A stretch of DNA of 64,000 bases from Colletes latitarsis. Taxonomy: Eukaryota; Arthropoda; Insecta; Hymenoptera; Colletidae. The DNA lies in NCBI RefSeq assembly GCF_051014445.1, contig NW_027488366.1, positions 20,106,001 to 20,170,000 of the forward strand, read 5' to 3'. Position numbers and translations under genes: made by a program. Positions 1-12,407 of the stretch are shown piece after piece; within the stretch, counting starts at the first letter, position 1; each line of letters opens with the position of its first letter. The notes beneath the pieces are model-generated. The model made no database searches. It was not told the DNA's origin and saw only the letters and a list, made by a program, of their open reading frames with translations.

Positions 1-211
1 TATTAATCGCAACCAGGTTTAATTGACTGTTTCGGTGTGGAACCTAATTACTGCGGGATCCAAACCAGAAAAAACCCAGGATCTTCCCAACAAATATAAG
101 AAAAACGCGAAAGTATGAGCCAGATGATTGCAAATACCAGAACTAACCCAGACATAGCCAGCGTTATCCTCTAAAATACTATTCGGAACCAGCTTCTATT
201 GACTGTCTCAG

Positions 212-223
212 TGTGGTACCACA
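212..223. other. 12-bp palindrome of B-type satellite monomers (example)
   Basis: tgtggtaccaca is a perfect palindrome and recurs in most B-type monomers throughout the array. It is also kept in many monomers of the divergent island, for example near 12,891, 13,241, 13,947 and 14,298. Type A monomers carry the non-palindromic equivalent tgtggaacctca. A dyad of this size could bind a homodimeric protein, but no binding protein is shown by the sequence. Confidence 0.85.
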
Positions 224-1657
224 TTACTACGTGATACAAACCAGAATAAGGCCAGGATATGGCCAACAAGTATGCGAAAAATGCGCAGGTACGAGCCAGA
301 TGAGGGCAAATCCCGGATCTAACCGAGATATAACCGGCGTTATCCTCTAACATATTAATCGAAACCAGGTTTAATTGGCTGTTTCGGTGTGGAACGTCAT
401 TATTACGGGATCCAAACCAGAAAAAACCCAGCATCTGGCCAACAAATATGCGAAAAACGCGAAAGTATGGGCCAGATGATTGCAAATACCAGAACTAACC
501 CAGACATAGCCAGCGTTATCCTCTAAAATACTATTCGGAACCAGCTTCTATTGACTGTTTCAGTGTGGTACCACATAACTACGTGATCCAAATCAGCAAA
601 AAGCCTAGGATCTGGCCAACAAGAATGCAAAAATGCGAAAGTACGGGCCAGATGAGGGCAAATCCCAGACCTAACCGAGATATAACCGGCGTTATCCTCT
701 AAAATATTAATCGCAACCAGGTTTAATTGACTGTTTCGGTGTGGAACTTCATTACTACGGGATCCTAACCAGAAAAAACCCAGGATCTGGCCAATAAATA
801 TGCGAAAAACGCGAAAGTATGGGCCAGATGATTGCAAATACCAGAACTAACCCAGACATAGCCAGCGTTATCCTCTAAAATACTATTCGGAACCAGCTTC
901 TATTGACTGTTTCAGTGTGGTACCACATAACTACGTGATCCAAATCAGCAAAAAGCCTAGGATCTGGCCAACAAGAATGCAAAAATGCGAAAGTACGGGC
1001 CAGATGAGGGCAAATCCCAGACCTAACCGAGATATAACCGGCAATATCCTCTAAAATATTAATCGAAACTAGGTTTAATTGACTGTTTCGGTGTGGAACG
1101 TCATTATTACGTGATCCAAACCAGAAAAAACCCTGCATCTGGCCAACAAGTATGCGAGAAATGCGAAAGTACGAGCCAGATGATTGCAAATACCAGAACT
1201 AACCCAGACATAACCAGCGTTATCCTCTAAAACACTAATCGGAACCAGCTTCTATTGACTGTTTCAGTGTAGTACCACATTACTACGTGATACAAACCAG
1301 AAAAAGCCCAGGATCTGGCCAACAAGTATGCGAGAAATGCGAAGGTACGAGCCAGATGAGGGCAAGTCCCAGACCTAACCGAGATATAACCGGCAATATC
1401 CTCTAAAATATTAATCGAAACTAGGTTTAATTGACTGTTTCGGTGTGGGACGTAATTATTACGTGATCCAAACCAGAAAAAACCCAGCATCTGGCCAACA
1501 AGTATGCGAAAAAAGCGAAAGTATGAGCAAGATGATTGCAAATACCAGAACTAACCCAGACATAGCCAGCGTTATCCTCCAAAATACTATTCGGAACCAG
1601 CTTCTATTGACTGTTTCAGTGTAGTACCACATTACTACGTGATACAAACCAGAAAAA

Positions 1658-1672
1658 GGCCAGGATCTGGCC
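1658..1672. other. Second satellite dyad, 6-bp arms around a 3-bp spacer (example)
   Basis: ggccaggatctggcc has arms ggccag and ctggcc around gat. The core ccag-N3-ctgg is present in most A, B and C monomers, with gat or cat as spacer. It lies about 35 bp downstream of the 12-bp palindrome position. Some variants break it (ggatatgg, ggatcttgcc), so it is less constant than the first dyad. Confidence 0.7.
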
Positions 1673-1971
1673 AACAAGTATGCGAGAAATGCGAAATTAC
1701 GAACCAGATGAGGGCAAATCCCAGACCTAACCGAGACAAAACCGGCGTTATCCTCTAAAATATTAATCGCAACCAGGTTTAATTGACTGTTCAGGTGTGG
1801 AACCTCATTACTACGGGATCCAAACCAGAAAAAACCCAGCATCTGGCAAACAAGTATGCGAAAAAAGCGAAAGTATGAGCCAGATGATTGCGAATACCAG
1901 AACTAACCCAGACATAACCAGCGTTATCCTCTAAAACACTAATCGGAACCAGCTTTTATTGACCGTTTCAG

Positions 1972-1983
1972 TGAGGTACCTCA
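1972..1983. other. Alternative palindrome of C-type monomers (example)
   Basis: tgaggtacctca is a perfect palindrome at the site where B monomers have tgtggtaccaca. The third and tenth bases have both changed and remain complementary. Further examples are at 4,437-4,448 and 18,879-18,890. A one-sided intermediate, tgtggtacctca, occurs at 7,781-7,792, and another, tgaggtaccaca, near 15,711. Confidence 0.85.
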
Positions 1984-2464
1984 TTGCTACGTGGTCCAAA
2001 CCAGAAAAAACCCAGGATCTGGCCAACAAGTATGCGAAAAATGCGAAAGTACGGGCCAGATGAGGGCCAATCCCAGACCTAACCGAGACATAACCAGCGT
2101 TGTCCTCTAAAATACTATTCGGAACTAGCTTCTATTGACTGTTTCAGTGTGGTACCACATTACTACGTGATCCAAACCAGAAAAAGCCCAGGATCTGGCC
2201 AACAAGTATGCGAAAAATGCGAAAGTACGGGCCAGATGAGGGCCAATCCCAGACCTAACCGAGACATAACCAGCGTTGTCCTCTAAAATACTATTCGGAA
2301 CTAGCTTCTATTGACTGCTTCAGTGTGGTACCACATTACTACGTGATACAAACGAGAAAAAGCCCAGGATCTGGCCAACAAGTATGCGAAAAATGCGAAA
2401 GTACGAGCCAGATGAGGGCAAATCCCAGACCTAACCAAGACATAACCGGCGTTATCCTCTAAAA

Positions 2465-3330
2465 TATTAATCGCAACCAGGTTTAATTGACTGTTTCGGT
2501 GTGGAACCTAATTACTGCGGGATCCAAACCAGAAAAAACCCAGGATCTTCCCAACAAATATAAGAAAAACGCGAAAGTATGAGCCAGATGATTGCAAATA
2601 CCAGAACTAACCCAGACATAGCCAGCGTTATCCTCTAAAATACTATTCGGAACCAGCTTCTATTGACTGTCTCAGTGTGGTACCACATTACTACGTGATA
2701 CAAACCAGAATAAGGCCAGGATATGGCCAACAAGTATGCGAAAAATGCGCAGGTACGAGCCAGATGAGGGCAAATCCCGGATCTAACCGAGATATAACCG
2801 GCGTTATCCTCTAACATATTAATCGAAACCAGGTTTAATTGGCTGTTTCGGTGTGGAACGTCATTATTACGGGATCCAAACCAGAAAAAACCCAGCATCT
2901 GGCCAACAAATATGCGAAAAACGCGAAAGTATGGGCCAGATGATTGCAAATACCAGAACTAACCCAGACATAGCCAGCGTTATCCTCTAAAATACTATTC
3001 GGAACCAGCTTCTATTGACTGTTTCAGTGTGGTACCACATAACTACGTGATCCAAATCAGCAAAAAGCCTAGGATCTGGCCAACAAGAATGCAAAAATGC
3101 GAAAGTACGGGCCAGATGAGGGCAAATCCCAGACCTAACCGAGATATAACCGGCGTTATCCTCTAAAATATTAATCGCAACCAGGTTTAATTGACTGTTT
3201 CGGTGTGGAACTTCATTACTACGGGATCCTAACCAGAAAAAACCCAGGATCTGGCCAATAAATATGCGAAAAACGCGAAAGTATGGGCCAGATGATTGCA
3301 AATACCAGAACTAACCCAGACATAGCCAGC
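2465..3330. repeat. Copy of positions 1-866 at an offset of 2,464 bp
   Basis: The segment repeats the first 866 bases of the window almost base for base, including private variants such as ttactgcggg and the run caaatataag. The offset equals 14 monomers of 176 bp. The match stops where 867 and 3,331 differ (gcgttatcc against gcgtaatcc). This is a recent duplication in monomer register, with an unknown left end because the window starts inside it. Confidence 0.85.
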
Positions 3331-4034
3331 GTAATCCTCTAAAATACTATTCGGAACCAGCTTCTATTGACTGTTTCAGTGTGGTACCACATTACTACGT
3401 GATACAAACCAGAATAAGGCCAGGATATGGCCAACAAGTATGCGAAAAATGCGCAGGTACGAGCCAGATGAGGGCAAATCCCGGATCTAACCGAGATATA
3501 ACCGGCGTTATCCTCTAACATATTAATCGAAACCAGGTTTAATTGGCTGTTTCGGTGTGGAACGTCATTATTACGGGATCCAAACCAGAAAAAACCCAGC
3601 ATCTGGCCAACAAATATGCGAAAAACGCGAAAGTATGGGCCAGATGATTGCAAATACCAGAACTAACCCAGACATAGCCAGCGTTATCCTCTAAAATACT
3701 ATTCGGAACCAGCTTCTATTGACTGTTTCAGTGTGGTACCACATAACTACGTGATCCAAATCAGCAAAAAGCCTAGGATCTGGCCAACAAGAATGCAAAA
3801 ATGCGAAAATACGGGCCAGATGAGGGCAAATCCCAGACCTAACCGAGATATAACCGGCGTTATCCTCTAAAATATTAATCGCAACCAGGTTTAATTGACT
3901 GTTTCGGTGTGGAACTTCATTACTACGGGATCCTAACCAGAAAAAAACCCAGGATCTGGCCAATAAATATGCGAAAAACGCGAAAGTATGGGCCAGATGA
4001 TTGCAAATACCAGAACTAACCCAGACATAGCCAG
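2627..4034. repeat. 704-bp tandem duplication (four monomers)
   Basis: Positions 2,627-3,330 are repeated at 3,331-4,034 with very few differences. Markers shared by both units are gaataaggccaggatatgg, aatgcgcaggtacg and the A-type form ggaacttcattac. Both following junctions carry the rare gcgtaatcc. The right-hand unit has one extra A in the A-run near 3,940. Confidence 0.8.
3904..3917. other. Empty target site, paralogous to the retrotransposon insertion site
   Basis: tcggtgtggaactt here matches both target-site duplications of the retrotransposon. The array to its left aligns with the left flank of the element at an offset of 16,907 bp, and the array to its right aligns with the right flank at 21,294 bp (21,293 after one A-run difference). 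The difference, 4,387 bp, is the size of the insertion plus one target duplication. Both flanks share rare variants, such as aaaataatattcgg at about 4,046 and 25,339. Confidence 0.92.
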
Positions 4035-4389
4035 CGTAATCCTCTAAAATAATATTCGGAACCAGCATCTATTGACTGTTTCAGTGTGGTACCACATTAC
4101 TACATGATCCAAATCAGCAAAAAGCCTAGGATCTGGCCAACAAGAATGCAAAAATGCGAAACTACGGGCCAGGTGAGGGCAAATCCCAGACCTAACCGAG
4201 ACATAACCAGCGTTATCCTCTAAAATATTAATCGCAACCAGGTTTAATTGACTGTTTCGGTGTAATACCGCATTACTACGGGATCCTAACCAGAAAAAAC
4301 CCAGCATCTGGCAAACAAGTATGCGAAAAAAGCGAAAGTATGAGCCAGATGATTGCGAATACCAGAGCTAACCCAGACATAACCAGCGT

Positions 4390-7300
4390 TATCCTCTAAA
4401 ACACTAATCGGAACCAGCTTTTATTGACCGTTTCAGTGAGGTACCTCATTACTACGTGGTCCAAACCAGAAAAAACCCAGGATCTGGCCAACAAGTATGC
4501 GAAAAATGCGAAAGTACGGGCCAGATGAGGGCCAATCCCAGACCTAACCGAGACATAACCAGCGTTGTCCTCTAAAATACTATTCGGAACTAGCTTCCAT
4601 TGACTGTTTCAGTGTGGTACCACATTACTACGTGATCCAATCCAGAAAAAGCCCAGGATCTGGCCAACAAGTATGCGAAAAATGCGAAAGTACGGGCCAG
4701 ATGAGGGCCAATCCCAGACCTCACCGAGACATAACCAGCGTTGTCCTTTAAAATACTATTCGGAACTAGCTTCTATTGACTGTTTCAGTGTGGTACCACA
4801 TTACTACGTGATACAAACCAGAAAAAGCCCAGGATCTGGCCAACAAGTATGCGAAAAATGCGAAAGTACGAACCAGATGAGGGCAAATCCCAGACCTAAC
4901 CAAGACATAACCGGCGTTATCCTCTAAAATATTAATCGCAACCAGGTTTAATTGACTGTTTCGGTGTGGAACCTCATTACTACGGGATCCAAACCAGAAA
5001 AAACCCAGGATCTTGCCAACAAATATGCGAAAAACGCGAAAGTATGAGCCAGATGATTGCAAATACCAGAACTAAGCCAGACATAGCCAGCGTTTTCCTC
5101 TAAAATACTATTCGGAACCAGCTTCTATTGACTGTTTCAGTGTGGTACCACATTACTACGTGATACAAACCAGAATAAGGCCAGGATATGGCCAACAAGT
5201 ATGCGAAAAATGCGCAGGTGCGAGCCAGATGAGGGAAAATCCCGGATCTAACCGAGATATAACCGGCGTTATCCTCTAACATATTAATCGAAACCAGGTT
5301 TAATTGGCTGTTTCGGTGTGGAACCTCATTACTACGGGATCCAAACCAGAAAAAACCCAGGATCTTGCCAACAAATATGCGAAAAACGCGAAAGTATGGG
5401 CCAGATGATTGCAAATACCAGAACTAACCCAGACATAGCCAGCGTTATCCTCTAAAATACTATTCGGAACCAGCTTCTATTGACTGTTTCAGTGTGGTAC
5501 CACATAACTACGTGATCCAAATCAGCAAAAAGCCTAGGATCTGGCCAACAAGAATGCAAAAATGTGAAAGTACGGGCCAGATGAGGGCAAATCCCAGACC
5601 TAACCGAGACATAACCGGCGTTATCCTCTAAAATATTAATCGCAACCAGGTTTAATTGACTGTTTCGGTGTGGAGCCTCATTACTACGGGATCCTAACCA
5701 GAAAAAACCCAGGATCTGGCCAATAAATATGCGAAAAACGCGAAAGTATGGGCCAGATGATTGCAAATACCAGAACTAACCCAGACATAGCCAGCGTTAT
5801 CCTCTAAAATACTATTCGGAACCAGCTTCTATTGACTGTTTCAGTGTGGTACCACATTACTACGTGATCCAAATCAGCAAAAAGCCTAGGATCTGGCCAA
5901 CAAGAATGCAAAAATGCGAAACTACGGGCCAGGTGAGGGCAAATCCCAGACCTAAACGAGACATAACCAGCGTTATCCTCTAAAATATTAATCACAACCA
6001 GGTTTAATTGACTGTTTCGGTGTAGTACCGCAATACTACGGGATCCTAACCAGAAAAAACCCAGCATCTGGCCAATAAATATGCGAAACACGCGAAAGTA
6101 TGGGCCAGATGATTGCAAATACCAGAACTAACCCAGACATAGCCAGCGATATCCTCTAAAACACTAATCGGAACCAGCTTTTATTGACCGTTTCAGTGAG
6201 GTACCTCATTACTACGTGATCCAAACCAGAAAAAACCCAGGATCTGGCCAACAAGTATGCGAAAAATGCGAAAGTACGGGCCAGATGAGGGCCAATCCCA
6301 GACCTAACCGAGACATAACCAGCGTTGTCCTCTAAAATACTATTCGGAACTAGCTTCCATTGACTGTTTCAGTGTGGTACCACATTACTACGTGATCCAA
6401 TCCAGAAAAAGCCCAGGATCTGGCCAACAAGTATGCGAAAAATGCGAAAGTACGGGCCAGATGAGGGCCAATCCCAGACCTCACCGAGACATAACCAGCG
6501 TTGTCCTTTAAAATACTATTCGGAACTAGCTTCTATTGACTGTTTCAGTGTGGTACCACATTACTACGTGATACAAACCAGAAAAAGCCCAGGATCTGGC
6601 CAACAAGTATGCGAAAAATGCGAAAGTACGAACCAGATGAGGGCAAATCCCAGACCTAACCAAGACATAACCGGCGTTATCCTCTAAAATATTAATCGCA
6701 ACCAGGTTTAATTGACTGTTTCGGTGTGGAACCTCATTACTACGGGATCCAAACCAGAAAAAACCCAGGATCTTGCCAACAAATATGCGAAAAACGCGAA
6801 AGTATGAGCCAGATGATTGCAAATACCAGAACTAAGCCAGACATAGCCAGCGTTATCCTCTAAAATACTATTCGGAACCAGCTTCTATTGACTGTTTCAG
6901 TGTGGTACCACATTACTACGTGATACAAACCAGAATAAGGCCAGGATATGGCCAACAAGTATGCGAAAAATGCGCAGGTGCGAGCCAGATGAGGGAAAAT
7001 CCCGGATCTAACCGAGATATAACCGGCGTTATCCTCTAACATATTAATCGAAACCAGGTTTAATTGGCTGTTTCGGTGTGGAACCTCATTACTACGGGAT
7101 CCAAACCAGAAAAAACCCAGGATCTTGCCAACAAATATGCGAAGAACGCGAAAGTATGGGCCAGATGATTGCAAATACCAGAACTAACCCAGACATAGCC
7201 AGCGTTATCCTCTAAAATACTATTCGTAACCAGCTTCTATTGACTGTTTCAGTGTGGTACCACATAACTACGTGATCCAAATCAGCAAAAAGCCTAGGAT

Positions 7301-7550
7301 CTGGCCAACAAGAATGCAAAAATGTGAAAGTACGGGCCAGATGAGGGCAAATCCCAGACCTAACCGAGACATAACCGGCGTTATCCTCTAAAATATTAAT
7401 CGCAACCAGGTTTAATTGACTGTTTCGGTGTGGAGCCTCATTACTACGGGATCCTAACCAGAAAAAACCCAGGATCTGGCCAATAAATATGCGAAAAACG
7501 CGAAAGTATGGGCCAGATGATTGCAAATACCAGAACTAACCCAGACATAG
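4390..7550. repeat. 1,760-bp (ten-monomer) tandem duplication, right unit shortened
   Basis: Positions of about 4,390-5,790 recur at about 6,150-7,550 with an offset of 1,760 bp. The rare boundary tcctttaaaatact near 4,745 is repeated at 6,505, and tgcgcaggtgcg near 5,212 at 6,972. The last two monomers of the first unit (about 5,790-6,150) are missing from the second. Confidence 0.8.
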
Positions 7551-10500
7551 CCAGCGATATCCTCTAAAACACTAATCGGAACCAGCTTTTATTGACCGTT
7601 TCAGTGAGGTACCTCATTACTACGTGGTCCAAACCAGAAAAAAGCCAGGATCTGGCCAACAAGTATGCGAAAAATGCGAAAGTACGGGCCAGATGAGGGC
7701 CAATCCCAGACCTAACCGAGACATAACCAGCGTTGTCCTCTAAAATACTATTCGGAACTAGCTTCCATTGACTGTTTCAGTGTGGTACCTCATTACTACG
7801 TGGTCCAAACCAGAAAAAACCCAGGATCTGGCCAACAAGTATGCGAAAAATGCGAAAGTACAGGCCAGATGAGGGCCAATCCCAGACCTAACCGTGACAT
7901 AACCAGCGTTGTCCTCTAAAATACTATTCGGAACTAGCTTCCATTGACTGTTTCAGTGTGGTACCACATTACTACGTGATCCAAACCAGAAAAAGCCCAG
8001 GATCTGGCCAACAAGTATGCGAAAAATGCGAAAGTACGGGCCAGATGAGGGCCAATCCCAGACCTAACCGAGATATAACCGGCGTTATCCTCTAACATAT
8101 TAATCGAAACCAGGTTTAATTGGCTGTTTCGGTGTGGAACGTCATTATTACGGGATCCAAACCAGAAAAAACCCAGCATCTGGCCAACAAATATGCGAAA
8201 AACGCGAAAGTATGGGCCAGATGATTGCAAATACCAGAACTAACCCAGACATAGCCAGCGTTATCCTCTAAAATACTATTCGGAACCAGCTTCTATTGAC
8301 TGTTTCAGTGTGGTACCACATAACTACGTGATCCAAATCAGCAAAAAGCCTAGGATCTGGCCAACAAGAATGCAAAAATGCGAAAGTACGGGCCAGATGA
8401 GGGCAAATCCCAGACCTAACCGAGACATAACCGGCGTTATCCTCTAAAATATTAATCGCAACCAGGTTTAATTGACTGTTTCGGTGTGGAACCTCATTAC
8501 TACGGGATCCTAACCAGAAAAAACCCAGGATCTGGCCAATAAATATGCGAAAAACGCGAAAGTATGGGCCAGATGATTGCAAATACCAGAACTAACCCAG
8601 ACATAGCCAGCGTTATCCTCTAAAATACTATTCGGAACCAGCTCCTATTGACTGTTTCAGTGTGGTACCACATTACTACGTGATCCAAATCAGCAAAAAG
8701 CCTAGGATCTGGCCAACAAGAATGCAAAAATGCGAAAGTACGGGCCAGGTGAGGGCAAATCCCAGACCTAAACGAGACATAACCAGCGTTATCCTCTAAA
8801 ATATTAATCGCAACCAGGTTTAATTGACTGTTTCGGTGTAGTACCGTATTACTACGGGATCCTAACCAGAAAAAACCCAGCATCTGGCCAATAAATATGC
8901 GAAAAACGCGAAAGTATGGGCCAGATGATTCCAAATACCAGAACTAACCCAGACATAGCCAGCGTTATCCTCTAAAATACTATTCGGAACCAGCTTCTAT
9001 TGACTGTTTCAGTGTGGTACCACATTACTACGCGATCCAAATCAGCAAAAAGCCTAGGATCTGGCCAACAAGAATGCAAAAATGCGAAACTACGGGCCAG
9101 GTGAGGGCAAATCCCAGACCTAACCGAGACATAACCAGCGTTATCCTCTAAAATATTAATCGCAACCAGGTTTAATTGACTGTTTCGGTGTGGTACCGCA
9201 TTACTACGTGATACAAACCAGAAAAAGGCCAGGATCTTGCCAATAAGTATGCGAAAATTGCGAAAGTACGAGCCAGATGAGGGCAAATCCCAGACCTAAC
9301 CGAGACATAACCGGCGTTATCCTCTAAAATATTAATCGCAACCGGGTTCAATTGACTGTTTCGGTGTGGAACCTCGTTACTACGGGATCCTAACCAGAAA
9401 AAAACCCAGGATCTGGCCAACAAATATGCGAAAAACGCGAAAGTATGAGCCAGATGATTGCAAATACCAGAACTAACGCGGGAATAGCCAGCGTTGTCCT
9501 CTAAAATACTATTCGGGTCCAGCTTTTATTGACTGTTTTAGTGTGGTACCACATTACTACGTGATCCAAACCAGAAAAAGCCCAGAATCTGGCCAACAAG
9601 TCCGCGAAAAATGCGAAGGTACGAGCCAGATGATTGCAAATACCAGAACTAACCGAGACATAACCTGCGTTATCCTCTAAAATTTTAATCGCAACCAGGT
9701 TTAATTGACTGTTTCAGTGTAGTACCACATTACTACGTGATCCTAACAATAGAAAAACACAGGATCTGGCCATTCAAGTATGCGAAAAATGCGAAAGTAC
9801 GAGCCAGATGAGGGCAAATCCCAGAACTAACCGAGACATAACCAGCGTTATCCTCTAAAATATTAATCGCAACCAGGTTTAATTGACTGTTTCAGTGTGG
9901 TCCCACATTACTACTTGGTCCAAGCCAGAACAAGGCCAGGATCTGGCCAACAAGTATGCGAGAAATGCGAAGGTACGAGCCAGATGAGGGCAAATCCCAG
10001 ACCTAACCGAGATATAACCGGCAATATCCTCTAAAATATTAATCGAAACTAGGTTTAATTGACTGTTTCGGTGTGGAACGTCATTATTACGTGATCCAAA
10101 CCAGAAAAAACCCAGCATCTGGCCAACAAGTATGCGAGAAATGCGAAAGTACGAGCCAGATGATTGCAAATACCAGAACTAACCCAGACATAACCAGCGT
10201 TATCCTCTAAAACACTAATCGGAACCAGCTTCTATTGACTGTTTCAGTGTAGTACCACATTAGTACGTGATACAAACCAGAAAAAGGCGAGGATCTGGCC
10301 AACAAGTATGCGAGAAATGCGAAGGTACGAGCCAGATGAGGGCAAGTCCCAGACCTAACCGAGATATAACCGGCAATATCCTCTAAAATATTAATCGAAA
10401 CTTGGTTTAATTGACTGTTTCGGTGTGGAACGTCACTATTACGTGATCCAAACCAGAAAAAACCCAGCATCTGGCCAACAAGTATGCGAGAAATGCGAAA

Positions 10501-12407
10501 GTACGAGCCAGATGATTGCAAATACCAGAACTAACCCAGACATAACCAGCGTTATCCTCTAAAACACTAATCGGAACCAGCTTCTATTGACTGTTTCAGT
10601 GTAGTACCACATTACTACGTGATACAAACCAGAAAAAGGCCAGGATCTGGCCAACAAGTATGCGAGAAATGCGAAAGTACGAACCAGATGAGGGCAAATC
10701 CCAGACCTAACCGAGACAAAGCCGGCGTTATCCTCTAAAATATTAATCGCAACCAGGTTTAATTGACTGTTCAGGTGTGGAACCTCATTACTACGGGATC
10801 CAAACCAGAAAAAACCCAGCATCTGGCAAACAAGTATGCGAAAAAAGCGAAAGTATGAGCCAGATGATTGTGAATACCAGAACTAACCCAGACATAACCA
10901 GCGTTATCCTCTAAAACACTAATCGGAACCAGCTTTTATTGACCGTTTCAGTGAGGTACCTCATTACTACGTGGTCCAAACCAGAAAAAACCCAGGATCT
11001 GGCCAACAAGTATGCGAAAAATGCGAAAGTACGGGCCAGATGAGGGCCAATCCCAGACCTAACCGAGACATAACCAGCGTTGTCCTCTAAAATACTATTC
11101 GGAACTAGCTTCTATTGACTGTTTCAGTGTGGTACCACATAACTACGTGATCCAAATCAGCAAAAAGCCTAGGATCGTGCCAACAAGAATGCAAAAATGC
11201 GAAACTACGGGCCAGGTGAGGGCAAATCCCAGACCTAACCGAGACATAACCAGCGTTATCCTCTAAAATATTAATCGCAACCAGGTTTAATTGACTGTTT
11301 CGGTGTAGTACCGCATTACTACGGGATCCTAACCAGAAAAAACCGAGCATCTGGCAAACAAGTATGTGAAAAAAGCGAAAGAATGAGCCAGATGATTGCG
11401 AATATCAGAACTAACCCAGACATAACCAGCGTTATCCTCTAAAACACTAATCGGAACCAGCTTTTATTGACCGTTTCAGTGAGGTACCTCATTACTACGT
11501 GGTCCAAACCAGAAAAAGCCTAGGGTCTGGCCAACAAGTATGCGAAAAATGCGAAAGTACGGGCCAGATGAGGGCCAATCCCAGACCTAACCGAGACATA
11601 ACCAGCGTTGTCCTCTAAAATACTATTCGGAACTAGCTTCTATTGACTGTTTCAGTGTGGTACCACATTACTACGTGATCCAAACCAGAAATGCCCAGGA
11701 TCTGGCCAACAAGTATGCGAAAAATGCGAAAGTACGGGCCAGATGAGGGCCAATCCCAGACCTAACCGAGACATAACCAGCGTTGTCCTCTAAAATACTA
11801 TTCGGAACTAGCTTCTATTGACTGTTTCAGTGTGGTACCACATTACTACGTGATACAAACCAGAAAAAGCCCAGGATCTGGCCAACAAGTATGCGAAAAA
11901 TGCGAAAGTACGAGCCAGATGAGGGCAAATCCCAGACCTAACCAAGACATAACCGGCGTTATCCTCTAAAATATTAATCGCAACCAGGTTTAATTGACTG
12001 TTTCGGTGTGGAACCTCATTACTACGGGATCCAAACCAGAAAAAACCCAGGATCTTCCCAACAAATATGCGAAAAACGCGAAAGTATGAGCCAGATGATT
12101 GCAAATACCAGAACTAACCCAGACATAGCCAGCGTTATCCTCTAAAATACTATTCGGAACCAGCTTCTATTGACTGTTTCGGTGTGGTACCACATAACTA
12201 CGTGATCCAAATCAGCAAAAAGCCTAGGATCTGGCCAACAAGAATGCAAAAATGCGAAAGTACGGGCCAGATGAGGTCAAATCCCAGACCTAACCGAGAC
12301 ATAACCGGCGTTATCCTCTAAAATATTAATCGCAACCAGGTTTAATTGACTGTTTCGGTGTGGAACCTCATTACTACGGGATCCTAACCAGAAAAAACCC
12401 AGGATCT

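Larger units (their letters stand above)
1..12407. repeat. 176-bp satellite array, left segment (dimeric)
   Basis: Head-to-tail monomers of about 176 bp, all in the same orientation. Two main types often alternate with a 352-bp period. Type B begins aaaatactattcgg and carries gtgtggtaccac, acgtgat and gatgagggcaaatcc. Type A begins aaaatattaatcg and carries tttcggtgtggaac, cgggatcc, aacgcgaaagtatg and gatgattgcaaatacc. A third type C begins aaaacactaatcgg and carries gtgaggtacctc and acgtggtcc. The spacing is visible from the recurring cctctaaaat boundary, for example near 5,099, 5,275 and 5,451. Minus-strand open frames of 79-127 codons recur in the dimers, but 176 is not a multiple of 3, so they change frame from monomer to monomer and look like by-products. 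I see no host gene here. Whether this is the centromeric satellite cannot be told from sequence alone. Confidence 0.97.
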
